Assembly: GCA_036419695.1 (NCBI GenBank) | Contig: CP143946.1 | Coordinates: forward strand, 124,001 to 188,000 | Direction: 5' to 3' | From: [Clostridium] symbiosum | GTDB lineage: Bacteria; Bacillota; Clostridia; Lachnospirales; Lachnospiraceae | DNA: 64,000 nt | In this document: one piece after another, positions 51,448 to 61,250 of the stretch | How positions within the stretch are numbered: position 1 is the stretch's first letter | How the letters are laid out: each line of letters opens with the position of its first letter | Notes under the pieces: model-generated | The model's database searches: none | What the model saw: the letters and a program-made list of their open reading frames with translations, nothing else | Told to the model about the DNA's origin: nothing | Position numbers and translations under genes: made by a program

Positions 51448-52965
51448 ATGGGAGAATTATACAATCCGTTTCCCAGACTGCCGAAAAATATCAGGCAGAT
51501 CGGTGACAGGGATGATGTGGTCAAGCTGTACGTGGAAGATTATGTAAACACATATCTGAAACGTCTCTTTCCAACAGGAGGACAAGACCTGAGAGTCGGG
51601 CTTTTGCTCGGCAGCTCGGAACAATACGAAGGGGTGCCCTACATATTTATCGATGGGGCGCTGGAGATGGAAGATGTGACTGCGGCAGGGGAAAAAGTGA
51701 TTTTTTCCGAGGCAGCCTGGAAGAAAGCATACCAAAGCATAGAAGAAACTTTTCCAAAGAGGACCGTACAGGGGTGGTTTATTTGCGGAGCGCCCGGCTG
51801 TATTTTGAGTCCTCTTAATTATTGGAAACAGCATACCCAGTATTTTGGCGGAAAGAATCAGCTCATGTATTTAAACAGCGGAATCGACGGCGAGGAGGCG
51901 GCTTACATAACGTCCGACGACGGTTTTTACCGGATGAAGGGATACAGCATCTATTATGAGCGTAATCAGATGATGCAGGATTACATGATTCTCCGCAAAG
52001 ACGTACACCGCGTGGAAACAGGAGGCGGAGACAGGGTGATCCGCGACTTCCGCCACAGGATGGAAGGGCGGAAGATGGAAGCCGTCTCCCGCAGAGGAAC
52101 CATAAAAACACTTGGAATGCTTTGCAGCGTGCTGTCGGTAGCGGTGCTTGCCGGCGGCGTTGTCATGTTTAACAACTACCAGAAAATGCGTGAAATGGAG
52201 ACCGTCCTTGTCTCAGTCCTGCCAAGCGGTGTAAAGGGGCTTGAAAACTACATCGGGAAAGAGGACGATGACAACCTGGTCGTGGAGCAGATCAAGGGCA
52301 ATGTATATCCGACGGAGGCCTCGGCCGAGGAAGCCAAAACGGGCCAGTCCGGCGGAAATTCCATCCTGAACAGCGGCGAGGCCGTAGAAAAAACGGCGAT
52401 ACCGGGTGCTGAAACCCAGCCAGGGACAAGCACCTCCGAATCACAGGCCCAGTCCGGCCAGACCGAAAACCAGGGAGGGGAACAGGCCTCGGCCCAGAAT
52501 CCGTCCGGTGGACAAGCCCAGACGGAGAGCGGCGGCCAGGGCGGAACCACAGGCCAGACGGCACAGGGCGAGGGTGAGGCAGGAGCCAAACCACAGTCCG
52601 ATGCCCAGGGCCAGACAGGCGGTAAAATCCAGTCCGACCTCCAAAACCAGGCAGGAGGACAACCCTCCGCCACACCTCAGGGAGACCCGGGACAGCCGGA
52701 TTCCCAGAACAGCGGAGCCTCTGAAGGCGGCCAGAACGAAAGCGGCGGCAACTCCACCGCAATCAAGGATTACCCGGTTACCAACATGAAACCGGGCGGA
52801 ACTTATGTAATCGGCGACGGCGAGACACTCTACGGAATCTGTTTCAAACTCTACAGTAACCTGGATTATCTCGACGATATCTGCGCCCTCAACAAATTAG
52901 ACGACGTCAACAAGATCATAGCCGGACAGGAACTCATTCTCCCGGACGTAACGGGGATTGAATAA
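51448..52965 (+). CDS. Membrane-anchored LysM-domain protein
   Basis: 505 aa. Residues 1-205: soluble domain, unrecognised. Transmembrane helix about 221-241 (LGMLCSVLSVAVLAGGVV). Residues 285-445: low-complexity linker very rich in Gln, Gly, Ser and Glu (AQSGQTENQGGEQ and similar). Residues 452-503: LysM domain (YVIGDGETLYGICFKLY and IIAGQELILPD) that binds peptidoglycan. So an intracellular domain linked through the membrane to the wall. GGGGTGAG ribosome site. Confidence 0.85.
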   Translation: MGELYNPFPRLPKNIRQIGDRDDVVKLYVEDYVNTYLKRLFPTGGQDLRVGLLLGSSEQYEGVPYIFIDGALEMEDVTAAGEKVIFSEAAWKKAYQSIEETFPKRTVQGWFICGAPGCILSPLNYWKQHTQYFGGKNQLMYLNSGIDGEEAAYITSDDGFYRMKGYSIYYERNQMMQDYMILRKDVHRVETGGGDRVIRDFRHRMEGRKMEAVSRRGTIKTLGMLCSVLSVAVLAGGVVMFNNYQKMREMETVLVSVLPSGVKGLENYIGKEDDDNLVVEQIKGNVYPTEASAEEAKTGQSGGNSILNSGEAVEKTAIPGAETQPGTSTSESQAQSGQTENQGGEQASAQNPSGGQAQTESGGQGGTTGQTAQGEGEAGAKPQSDAQGQTGGKIQSDLQNQAGGQPSATPQGDPGQPDSQNSGASEGGQNESGGNSTAIKDYPVTNMKPGGTYVIGDGETLYGICFKLYSNLDYLDDICALNKLDDVNKIIAGQELILPDVTGIE

Positions 52966-52983
52966 ACGGTTAAAAGGGCCGTT

Positions 52984-53194
52984 GTTACTGTTCACTCCGT
53001 GTCCAGTAACACGCTGCGCGATGCACAGAAACGGCAAAAAACGCCGTTGATTGTAATGAAAAGTCCGCATCGCGCACTTTTCGTTGCGCCGCGCCGCAAC
53101 CCTCGGGTTTGGCCCAAGGGGCCAGCTGTCTGTGACTTTCGCTGCGCTCCACTCACAAAAAACACCTCGCGGAATACTACCTGTGAACAGTAAC
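52984..53194 (+). repeat. Family B long element, copy B4
   Basis: 211 bases bounded by perfect 12-bp terminal inverted repeats GTTACTGTTCAC/GTGAACAGTAAC. Contains the family B core hairpin (AATGAAAAG/CTTTTCGTT) in the middle. No protein; looks like a MITE. Confidence 0.8.
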
Positions 53195-53370
53195 CGGGCT
53201 GTTACTATTTTTTCGCTAAATAGGGAAAATATAATGCGTATCTCCTGAAAATAGTGTATAATTGTTACCAACTATTCAGCCGGGTGAGCCAGAGCCGTCA
53301 AGCGCTGAATCACGGCGGATATCCGTTTTCATTTTTAGTGAAAATGACTCGTGGTTACAGGAGATAAATA
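53195..53370 (+). promoter_or_regulatory. Leader of the DUF5711-like gene
   Basis: Contains TATAAT at 53256 with weak -35 and a leader with hairpins ATTCAGC/GCTGAAT and CGTTTTCA/TGAAAATG. No riboswitch class recognised. Confidence 0.4.
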
Positions 53371-54654
53371 ATGAGCAATATGAACTCAATGGAACGAGAA
53401 CAAAAAAAGAGGCAGTTAAAACGCCGCATCATAGAACCAGGGTCGGCTCCGGGAGGCGGCAGGCCGAGAAAGGAACAGGAGGACAGCGAGGAAGAGATCG
53501 TCCGCAAGGCGGAGTGGAAGACGCGGATGAAACACTTCAGGCTGGTCATGTTTTTTGCTTTTCTGGCGGTTCTTATCATATTCCTGGCAGTCCGCTATGT
53601 CCGCGGCCATCAGTATACTGAATATACGGTTGCCTGGGAGAAGGAGATTCCGGCCAGTGAGAGCAGCTTTACCGGATATATGAAATTCGGTGACAACATG
53701 CTCAAATACAGTAAGGACGGAGCGTCCTATATTGACAAGTCGGGCAATGCCGTGTGGTCTATGAGCTATCAGATGAAATCACCGGTATGTTATATTAATG
53801 GAAACTATGCTGTCTTAGGTGATCAGCAGGGCAACTCCATTTACATCTGTGATACCTCCGGACTTCAGGGGGAAGCGACCACCCTGCTTCCGATTCTGAG
53901 GGTCAGCGTATCGGCATATGGAGTCGCGGCGGCGCTGGTGGAAGACAGCACGTCTTCTTATATCACATTTTTTAAAAAAGACGGAAGCACTCTGGACTGG
54001 AGCATCAAGACCGTTATGTCGAAGAGCGGATACCTGATGGATGTGTCCATGTCCCCGGAGGGAACCCAGGTCATGCTGTCGGATTTATATATTCAGGACA
54101 GCACCCTTAAAAACAGAATCGTATTTTACAACTTCTCTGAATTTGGCAAGAGCTACCCTGACCGTCTTGTGGGCGGATTTGATGAGTTCGGGGAGAGCCT
54201 GTGCCCCAGGGTGAGATTTTTCGACGAAGATCACGCCTGCGCGGTGACGGACAACCAGCTGGCCTTTTTCTCATTGGAGAACGTAACCTCACCGGAGCTT
54301 GTAAAGCAGATACCGGTGGAGGAACAGATAAAGAGTATCGCTTATTCCGACAGCTATGTGGCCGTGATCGTGGATGCGCCCTCCGGCGAATACGACAACA
54401 GGCTGGATGTGTATAAGTCGGACGGATCGCCTGCATTCAGCAGGGAATTCACCTATCTGTATCAGAACATGGATATTGACGGGGATTTCGTAATTTTGTA
54501 TAATGATAATTCATGTAAAATTTATGATATGTCGGGCAGAGAGCGTTTTTCCGGCGAATTTGATTTCACAGTTGCCAAAATAACAAGAGGTTCACGTTTT
54601 AACTCCCTCATCATCACGGGCGGGGACAGGATACGTGAGATCATATTAAAGTAA
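53371..54654 (+). CDS. DUF5711-like membrane-anchored beta-propeller protein
   Basis: 427 aa. Short charged cytoplasmic head, transmembrane helix about 55-76 (FRLVMFFAFLAVLIIFLAV), then a long extracytoplasmic region with repeated four-strand blades of the form GNYAVLGDQQGN, IDGDFVILYNDN, consistent with a beta-propeller. I believe it matches the DUF5711 family of clostridia; function unknown. GGAGATAAATA precedes ATG 53371. Followed by transketolase after 79 bases. Confidence 0.7.
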   Translation: MSNMNSMEREQKKRQLKRRIIEPGSAPGGGRPRKEQEDSEEEIVRKAEWKTRMKHFRLVMFFAFLAVLIIFLAVRYVRGHQYTEYTVAWEKEIPASESSFTGYMKFGDNMLKYSKDGASYIDKSGNAVWSMSYQMKSPVCYINGNYAVLGDQQGNSIYICDTSGLQGEATTLLPILRVSVSAYGVAAALVEDSTSSYITFFKKDGSTLDWSIKTVMSKSGYLMDVSMSPEGTQVMLSDLYIQDSTLKNRIVFYNFSEFGKSYPDRLVGGFDEFGESLCPRVRFFDEDHACAVTDNQLAFFSLENVTSPELVKQIPVEEQIKSIAYSDSYVAVIVDAPSGEYDNRLDVYKSDGSPAFSREFTYLYQNMDIDGDFVILYNDNSCKIYDMSGRERFSGEFDFTVAKITRGSRFNSLIITGGDRIREIILK

Positions 54655-54733
54655 CCAGTTAACAACTGTTCAGACGGTATTGAATAGTTACACCGGCTAA
54701 CAACAAAAGTATATCTTTCAGGAGGATCTACAA

Positions 54734-56719
54734 ATGAACCAGATTGACACTCTTTCAGTTAATTCAATCAGAATTTTGTCCGCGGACGCCATTCAGAAGG
54801 CAAATTCCGGCCACCCGGGACTGCCGCTGGGCTGCGCAGCCATCGGATATGAGCTGTGGGCAAACCAGATGAATCACAATCCGGCCAATCCAAACTGGGC
54901 GAACAGAGACCGTTTTGTCTTGTCGGGAGGACACGGTTCCATGCTGTTATATTCCCTGCTTCATTTATTCGGATACGGAGATCTTTCCAAAGAAGATCTG
55001 ATGAATTTCAGACAGTTGGGTTCCATGACGCCGGGACATCCGGAGTACGGCCACACGGTCGGCGTCGAGGCGACGACGGGACCGCTGGGAGCCGGAATGG
55101 CGATGGCAACGGGTATGGCGATGGCGGAAGCCCACCTGGAATCCGTGTTTAATAAAGAAGAATATCCCGTAGTGGATCATTATACCTATGTGCTGGGCGG
55201 AGACGGCTGCATGATGGAGGGGATCTCCTCCGAGGCATTTTCCCTGGCGGGCACACTGGGACTTTCTAAACTGATCGTGATTTATGATTCCAACAATATT
55301 TCCATTGAGGGAAATACGGATATTGCATTCCGTGAGAATGTGGAAGAGCGTATGCGCGCGTTCGGCTTCCAGACGATCACGGTGGAGAACGGCAATGACA
55401 TTGGCGCCATTGGCATGGCGCTTGAGGCGGCGAGAAGAGATACGGAGCGCCCGTCCTTTATTACAGTTAAGACCCAGATCGGCTACGGCTGCCCGGCGAA
55501 ACAGGGCAAAGCAAGCGCTCATGGGGAGCCGTTAGGGGCTGAAAACGTGAAAGCGCTCCGTGAAACGCTGGGATGGCCTTATGAGGAGCCGTTTTATGTA
55601 CCTGACGAGGTATATAAACATTTCTCAGAGATCGCAGAGGAAAAGGCGGAGACAGAAGCAGCGTGGAACGTGATGTTTGCTGCATACTGTGAAGAATATC
55701 CGGAGATGGAAGAGCTCTGGAACAAGTATCATGACATTCATGCCGCAGAGGCATTAAAAGAAGATGAGCAGTTCTGGAAGAAGCAGGAGAAAGCGGAGGC
55801 AACCCGCTCGATTTCCGGAAATATCATTAATTACTTGAAAGATGTGATGCCGAACCTGTTCGGAGGTTCCGCCGATTTGGCTCCGTCCAATAAGACGAAT
55901 ATGTCAGGAGCCGGGGATTTCTCCAAAGAGGACAGGAGCGGACGTAACCTGCACTTCGGCGTCAGGGAACTTGCCATGTCTGCAATCGGCAACGGCATTA
56001 TGCTGCACGGAGGGCTCAGGGCCTATGTGTCCACTTTCTTCGTGTTCAGTGATTACTGTAAACCAATGGCCCGTCTTTCCGCACTGATGGGAACTCCGCT
56101 GACCTACGTCTTCACCCACGACAGTATCGGCGTGGGGGAAGACGGCCCGACCCACGAGCCGGTTGAGCAGATGGCGGCGCTCCGCGCAATGCCGAATTTC
56201 CATGTATTCCGTCCGTGTGATGCGACAGAGACACAGGCAGCCTGGTACAGCGCCGTTACCTCGGAGCACACACCGACAGCCCTTGTTCTGACAAGACAGA
56301 ACCTGGAGCCGATGGCCGGAAGCAGCAAAGAGGCATTAAAGGGCGGATATGTGATTGATGACTGCGAGGGAACACCCGACGCAATCCTGATTGCAACAGG
56401 ATCCGAGGTGGCCCTGGCCGTTAAAGCCAAAGAGACACTGGCAGCGGAAGGAATCAGGGTCCGTGTCGTATCCATGCCGTGTGTGGATCTGTTCGAAGAG
56501 CAGACCGACGAATATAAAGAGTCCGTCCTTCCAAAATCGGTAAGACGCAGAGTAGCGGTGGAGGCCCTCAGCGGCTTCGGATGGGAACGCTACACCGGCC
56601 TGGACGGAAAAACTGTGACCATGGACGGCTTCGGAGCAAGCGGCCCGGCGGCACAGCTCTTTGAAAAATTTGGATTTACTGTGGAGAACGTGGCGGCCGC
56701 TGTGAAGGAGATTATGTAA
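54734..56719 (+). CDS. tkt: Transketolase
   Basis: ThDP enzyme of the pentose phosphate pathway, 661 aa full length. Visible: ANSGHPGLPLGCAAIGYELW, GPLGAGMAMATGMAMAE, the ThDP/Mg motif GGDGCMMEGISSEA to IYDSN, HDSIGVGEDGPTHEP (catalytic His) and the Arg-rich phosphate-binding ALVLTRQN. TCAGGAGGATCTAC before ATG. Monocistronic, ended by a hairpin at 56743. Confidence 0.97.
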   Translation: MNQIDTLSVNSIRILSADAIQKANSGHPGLPLGCAAIGYELWANQMNHNPANPNWANRDRFVLSGGHGSMLLYSLLHLFGYGDLSKEDLMNFRQLGSMTPGHPEYGHTVGVEATTGPLGAGMAMATGMAMAEAHLESVFNKEEYPVVDHYTYVLGGDGCMMEGISSEAFSLAGTLGLSKLIVIYDSNNISIEGNTDIAFRENVEERMRAFGFQTITVENGNDIGAIGMALEAARRDTERPSFITVKTQIGYGCPAKQGKASAHGEPLGAENVKALRETLGWPYEEPFYVPDEVYKHFSEIAEEKAETEAAWNVMFAAYCEEYPEMEELWNKYHDIHAAEALKEDEQFWKKQEKAEATRSISGNIINYLKDVMPNLFGGSADLAPSNKTNMSGAGDFSKEDRSGRNLHFGVRELAMSAIGNGIMLHGGLRAYVSTFFVFSDYCKPMARLSALMGTPLTYVFTHDSIGVGEDGPTHEPVEQMAALRAMPNFHVFRPCDATETQAAWYSAVTSEHTPTALVLTRQNLEPMAGSSKEALKGGYVIDDCEGTPDAILIATGSEVALAVKAKETLAAEGIRVRVVSMPCVDLFEEQTDEYKESVLPKSVRRRVAVEALSGFGWERYTGLDGKTVTMDGFGASGPAAQLFEKFGFTVENVAAAVKEIM

Positions 56720-56742
56720 TTGAAGGTCATATAGAGTGGCTG

Positions 56743-56786
56743 AAAAGCGTGAGGAGAACCGGTGTTCCGGATCTTCTCACGCTTTA
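56743..56786 (+). terminator. Terminator after transketolase
   Basis: AAAGCGTGAGGAGA and TCTTCTCACGCTTT arms (one mismatch) with an inner CCGG hairpin, followed by a short T-rich tail. Confidence 0.75.
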
Positions 56787-56848
56787 TGTGTATCCGCACT
56801 TATAGGTATATGAGGATTTAGTTGAGATGCGAGGACGCCTCTGTAAGA

Positions 56849-57169
56849 CGGCGGACGGGGTAGTGGGAGGGTGTGGATGAGTCTTCAGTCCCGGTTTGTA
56901 GGTTGTGGTGAGGGGGGAATCCGGAGAAAGACTTTCCTGCGGGGACACGCTCCCGCTTGTGAAGCGCACAGCGGATGCTAAGCTCGAAAGGACCTCGCTA
57001 AGCACCGGCGAGCTTCAAGGTCACCCTTCGGAAAGTTTTTCTCCTTCTTCCCCCGGGCAGGTTGTCGACGGGACTGAAGACTCAGGGAAGGTTGTTGCCC
57101 CGTCCGCCGGCTTCAGGGCTGATTGTCTCTTTCGTCAAGTAAGGGGGAGGTATTGTCGCGGCCACTATG
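56849..57169 (+). repeat. Family A structured repeat, copy A2
   Basis: About 321 bases. G-rich left flank, GTCTTCAGTCCCGG at 56881, inner long stem, CGGGACTGAAGAC at 57069, right end GTCGCGGCCACTATG. More diverged from A1 than A3 is. It faces A3 head-on. Confidence 0.8.
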
Positions 57170-57345
57170 TAGTCGTGAATCTTTTACCTTATGAAGGTAT
57201 TCTGGGCTGGATTCAGAGAAAAATCCAAAGCTATATTTAATGATGAATCAAAAAATTCAATGGTTATTCAAGGACAGGTCAGGCGTTAAAACTAAGACTC
57301 ATCTATTTAATACCAAACCGGCATTCCCCTGGAATTTTAGGAAGC

Positions 57346-57690
57346 ATAGTGGCAGCGACAATACCTCCCCCCCCCTGAAGGAATAAGAACAAATCAGCGG
57401 CCGCAGGCCGGGGTTCGGGATGGCGAAAACCATCGCGTCTTCAGTCCCGGTCGATAACCTTCCCGTGGGGAATCCGGGAGAAAAAGATTCCGGAGGGAAC
57501 CTGGGAGTTCATCGGCACTTACCGAGGTTTTTTCGAGGTTAGTGTCCGTTATGTACTCCAAAGAGCGGGGGCGTTTCCCGAAGGAACTTTTTCTGCCCGG
57601 ATTCCACACCCGCAACAACCTGCAAGCCGGGACTGAAGACTCACAACCTCCCTCTCACCATCCCGCCCCCCGACCGTCCCGGCGGCGTTC
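57346..57690 (-). repeat. Family A structured repeat, copy A3 (inverted)
   Basis: About 345 bases on the minus strand, closely matching A1 (for example AACCTCGAAAAAACCTCGGT and CCTGCGGCCGCTG preserved). Right ends of A2 and A3 face each other across 176 bases, making a roughly 840-base inverted structure. Confidence 0.8.
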
Positions 57691-57714
57691 TCATTCCTCA
57701 ATTAAATCCCTCTC

Positions 57715-57743
57715 TTGCAATATACCAGCCTATCTCTTATAAT
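57715..57743 (+). promoter_or_regulatory. Sigma-A type promoter of glucokinase
   Basis: TTGCAA, 17-base spacer, TATAAT, about 85 bases before the ROK glucokinase start; right next to the outer end of repeat A3. Confidence 0.75.
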
Positions 57744-57828
57744 GGAAATGAAAAATAAAGGGATTGCAGTATAATCACGCAATCGAGTAATAATAAATGG
57801 AACAGACAGAGTTAAGGGAGGCCGTAGC

Positions 57829-58773
57829 ATGAGTAAAAAGTGTATTGGCGTAGACGTAGGCGGAACCACGGTAAAGGTTGGAATGTTCGAACTGGACGGG
57901 ACACTGGTAAAGAAGTGGGAAGTGCCGACCAGAAAAGAGGAGAATGGAAAATACATCCTTCCCGATGTAGCGGCATCAATCCGGAAGGTTATAAAAGAAC
58001 AGAGTATTGCCCTGTCCGATGTTGCGGGAGTGGGCCTTGGAATTCCCGGACCGGTCCTTCCGAACGGTTATGTGGAGGTCTGTGTCAATCTGGGCTGGCA
58101 TGATATGAACCCGCAGGAAATCCTGAGCGGACTTCTGGACGGCATCACGGTAAAGACGGGCAACGACGCCAATGTGGCGGCTCTGGGAGAGATGTGGCAG
58201 GGCGGCGGTAAAGGATACTGCGACATCGTCATGGTGACTCTCGGGACAGGCGTCGGCGGGGGCGTTATCATTGATCAGAAGATTATACCCGGAAAACACG
58301 GCCTGGCAGGTGAGATTGGCCATATGCGGATCCGGGAGGGAGAGAAGGAACAGTGCAACTGTAAAGGCTATGGCTGCGTCGAGCAGATTGCATCGGCTAC
58401 CGGCATTGCCAGGGAAGCGAGAAGGATCATGGAGAAGAGCAGCGCGGATTCCGCCATGCGTAAATTTGGGGACCGCATCTCCGCAAAGAATGTAGTGGAC
58501 TGCGCTAAGGCGGGAGACGCCCTGGCATTGGAAGTGATGGAGACGGTCTGCTATTATCTCGGATGGGCGCTTGCCATCGTGTCGATGACCGTAGATCCGG
58601 AAGTGTTCGTCATTGGCGGAGGCGTTTCAAAGGCCGGCACATTCCTGACGGACAAGATCCGCAAGTACTATGAGGAGTATACGCCTATTTCAGAGAACAA
58701 GGCCGGAATTGAGCTGGCAACACTGGGTAATGACGCCGGAATCTATGGAGCCGCAAGGCTGATTCTCGACTGA
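57829..58773 (+). CDS. glcK: ROK family glucokinase
   Basis: Phosphorylates glucose with ATP. 314 aa. ATP-binding GVDVGGTTVKVGMFEL at the N-terminus, GIPGPVLPNGYVEV, catalytic GNDANVAALGE, HMRIREGEKE and the zinc cluster CNCKGYGCVEQ (C176, C178, C183). No DNA-binding N-terminal domain, so an enzyme and not a ROK repressor. AGGGAGGCCGTAGC precedes the ATG. Confidence 0.92.
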   Translation: MSKKCIGVDVGGTTVKVGMFELDGTLVKKWEVPTRKEENGKYILPDVAASIRKVIKEQSIALSDVAGVGLGIPGPVLPNGYVEVCVNLGWHDMNPQEILSGLLDGITVKTGNDANVAALGEMWQGGGKGYCDIVMVTLGTGVGGGVIIDQKIIPGKHGLAGEIGHMRIREGEKEQCNCKGYGCVEQIASATGIAREARRIMEKSSADSAMRKFGDRISAKNVVDCAKAGDALALEVMETVCYYLGWALAIVSMTVDPEVFVIGGGVSKAGTFLTDKIRKYYEEYTPISENKAGIELATLGNDAGIYGAARLILD

Positions 58774-58910
58774 TAAAGTTTAAGAACAGGCGGGTCTGAG
58801 CATAATAATGGGCGTAAAGAGTTACGGTTTACGCAGAATGTGCCGCATGAGGCATTTTAACCGTAGGGAGGCCGGGAACGGACCGGAGTGATTCAGACAG
58901 GAGTGTTATT

Positions 58911-60572
58911 ATGGCGAAGACTTTGTATTATAATGGAACAATTATTACGATGACCGGCAGTGATCCCGTCACGGTGGAAGCCGTGCTGACGGACGGCGGA
59001 CGGATTCAGGCCGCAGGTTCCCTCGAAGAGGTGAGAGCCATGGCGGAAGAGCCGGTTTTAAAGGATTTGAAGGGAGCAGTAATGCTCCCTGCATTTTTGG
59101 ATTCTCACAGCCATATTACGGCGATGGCAAAGGTGCTTTCTTATGCGGCGCTTCAGGAGGCCGACAGCTTTGACGGCCTGATTGTGATTCTTAAGAAGTT
59201 TAAAGAGGAGCGGAAACCCGGCGCAGGAGACTGGATTATCGGGACAGGCTACGACCACAATAAACTGGCGGAGGGAAGACACCCGGACCGCTTTGTCCTG
59301 GACGCGGCATTTCCCGATAACCCAGTGATGATAACCCATGCCAGCGGCCATATGGGAGTTGTAAATACCCTGGCTCTTGAGAAGATGGGAATAACAAAGG
59401 ACACGAAAGACCCGGAAGGAGGCCGTATCGGCCGGACGGCAGACAGAGCCGGGAACGGGAAAAGCGGGAATGCAGTAACAGGAAATGATGGTACGGATGG
59501 TTACGGGGAGCCGGACGGCTATCTGGAAGAGACTGCATTTACCGGTTCTTCTTCCGTAATCCCGGAGCCGGGCATGGAGCAGCTCGCAAGGCAGTTGGAG
59601 GCCGCGGAACAGATTTACCTGAGCCATGGAATCACGACGATCCAGGACGGACGCACCCGGAGTGATGAGTGGAAACTCTTAAAATACGCGGCGGAGAATG
59701 AGCTGCTGCATGCGGATGTAGTTGCATACGCAGCGCTTAATGACGCCCATGAGCTGACGGAAGAAAACCCTGATTATACCGGTCAATACAACAATCATCT
59801 GCGAATCGGCGGCTATAAAATTTTCCTGGACGGATCCCCGCAGGGACGGACTGCCTGGATGAGCAGCCCATATGAGGATGAACCGGAGGGATACTGCGGC
59901 TATCCGATTTTTAAGGAGGAAGAGGTTAAGTCATATTTTGAGACGGCGCTTCGGGAGGGGCGGCAGCTTCTGGTGCATTGCAATGGAGACGCAGCGGCGC
60001 AGCAGATGATAGAGGCCTGCCGACAGGCGGTCCGGGAGACAGGCGCGGATCCGGGGCAGACCCGGCCGGTCATGATCCATGCACAGATGGTGAGATCCGA
60101 TCAGCTTGCGCAGATGGCGGAGCTTTCCATTACCGCATCCTTCTTTACGGCCCACACCTGGTACTGGGGAGACGTGCATCTGAAGAATTTTGGGGAAGCG
60201 CGGGCTCTTAAAATCAGCCCTGCAAGAACGGCCATCGACGATGGAGTTAATGTGACCTTCCACCAGGATTCACCGGTGATTCAGCCCGGCATGCTCGAGA
60301 CAATCTGGTGCGCGGTAAACAGAATCAGCTGTGGAGGCCATCCGATGGGAGTGATGGAGCGCGTTACGCCCTATGAGGCCCTGAAAGCGGTGACGGCCAA
60401 CGCGGCATACCAGTATGGGGAAGAATCGGAAAAAGGCACGATTGAGCCGGGAAAAAAAGCAGATTTCGTCATACTTTCGGCAAACCCGCTTACCGTACCT
60501 CCAATGGAGATTAAAAAAATCCGTGTCCTTGAGACAATTAAGAGTGGAAAAATCCTCTATAAAGGGTTATAA
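58911..60572 (+). CDS. YtcJ-like metal-dependent amidohydrolase
   Basis: 553 aa amidohydrolase family 3 protein. HxH in DSHSHITAMAKV, GTGYDHNKL, ITHASGHMGVVNT, then ITTIQDGRTRSDEWK, GYKIFLDGSPQGRTAWM, VHCNGDAAAQQMIEA and a C-terminal VTFHQDSPV with SANP. Substrate unknown; the family includes N-substituted formamide deformylases. Residues 185-205 hold a Gly/Asn/Asp-rich insert. Single gene, CAGGAG ribosome site. Confidence 0.88.
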   Translation: MAKTLYYNGTIITMTGSDPVTVEAVLTDGGRIQAAGSLEEVRAMAEEPVLKDLKGAVMLPAFLDSHSHITAMAKVLSYAALQEADSFDGLIVILKKFKEERKPGAGDWIIGTGYDHNKLAEGRHPDRFVLDAAFPDNPVMITHASGHMGVVNTLALEKMGITKDTKDPEGGRIGRTADRAGNGKSGNAVTGNDGTDGYGEPDGYLEETAFTGSSSVIPEPGMEQLARQLEAAEQIYLSHGITTIQDGRTRSDEWKLLKYAAENELLHADVVAYAALNDAHELTEENPDYTGQYNNHLRIGGYKIFLDGSPQGRTAWMSSPYEDEPEGYCGYPIFKEEEVKSYFETALREGRQLLVHCNGDAAAQQMIEACRQAVRETGADPGQTRPVMIHAQMVRSDQLAQMAELSITASFFTAHTWYWGDVHLKNFGEARALKISPARTAIDDGVNVTFHQDSPVIQPGMLETIWCAVNRISCGGHPMGVMERVTPYEALKAVTANAAYQYGEESEKGTIEPGKKADFVILSANPLTVPPMEIKKIRVLETIKSGKILYKGL

Positions 60573-60830
60573 AATGGAATTATTCGCGGCCAGGCCATCC
60601 CCGAGGGGGTGTCAGACAGGGAAAATAATGAAAAGAAGACGATAAAATGAGGAGACCCCGGAGCCGTTAGGCTGCCGGGGCAATTATGAAAAATCTATGT
60701 GCAAAATCACCATAAAAGTAAAGAAAAAATGAAATTTCTTATACTTTTAGTATAAAAATTATATGTGAATAGATTGTGAACAACCTGTTAACAGATTATG
60801 AAAGATAAGGATTAAGACGCGTACAAAAGT
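60573..60830. other. Intergenic stretch after YtcJ-like gene
   Basis: No gene. A hairpin CCCCGG-GCC/GGC-CCGGGG at 60656-60680 without a T-run is the only structure seen; the rest is AT-rich. Confidence 0.5.
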
Positions 60831-61035
60831 GTTACTGTTCACTCCGTGCCCGGCAACCCGCTTCGCGAGGCACAGAAACGGCAAAAAACTCCGTTGATTG
60901 TAATGAAAAGTCCGCATCGCGCACTTTTCGTTGCGTCGCGCCGCTTAACTCGGGATTTTCACGAAAAACACGTGAAAACACCTCGCGGGACAGCGTGCCC
61001 CGCTTTATCGGGTATACATCCGTGTGAACAATAAC
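60831..61035 (+). repeat. Family B long element, copy B5
   Basis: 205 bases, terminal inverted repeats GTTACTGTTCAC/GTGAACAATAAC (one mismatch). First 120 bases nearly identical to B4; the right half differs. Contains the same core hairpin. Confidence 0.8.
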
Positions 61036-61250
61036 TCAAAAGTCCTCCGGACAGAAACTTTTTCACTGTTTGAACTGTAAAAAATACAAAAAGGTAGCTG
61101 TTCGGTATTCTGCAAATGTGCTATACTGAAAAATACCTGAGAAAAGGTTACCGTTGACACATCTGCCGGACAGCGGCTGTGCTGCGGACAGATTTAAAAA
61201 AGAATCAATTTTAAATAAATAAGACAGGACTATCAAAATTAGGAGGCCGC

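Noticed and set aside
56905..57240. 111-codon frame inside repeat A2
   Set aside because: Frame is not kept in A1 or A3, composition is not protein-like and no ribosome site is present.
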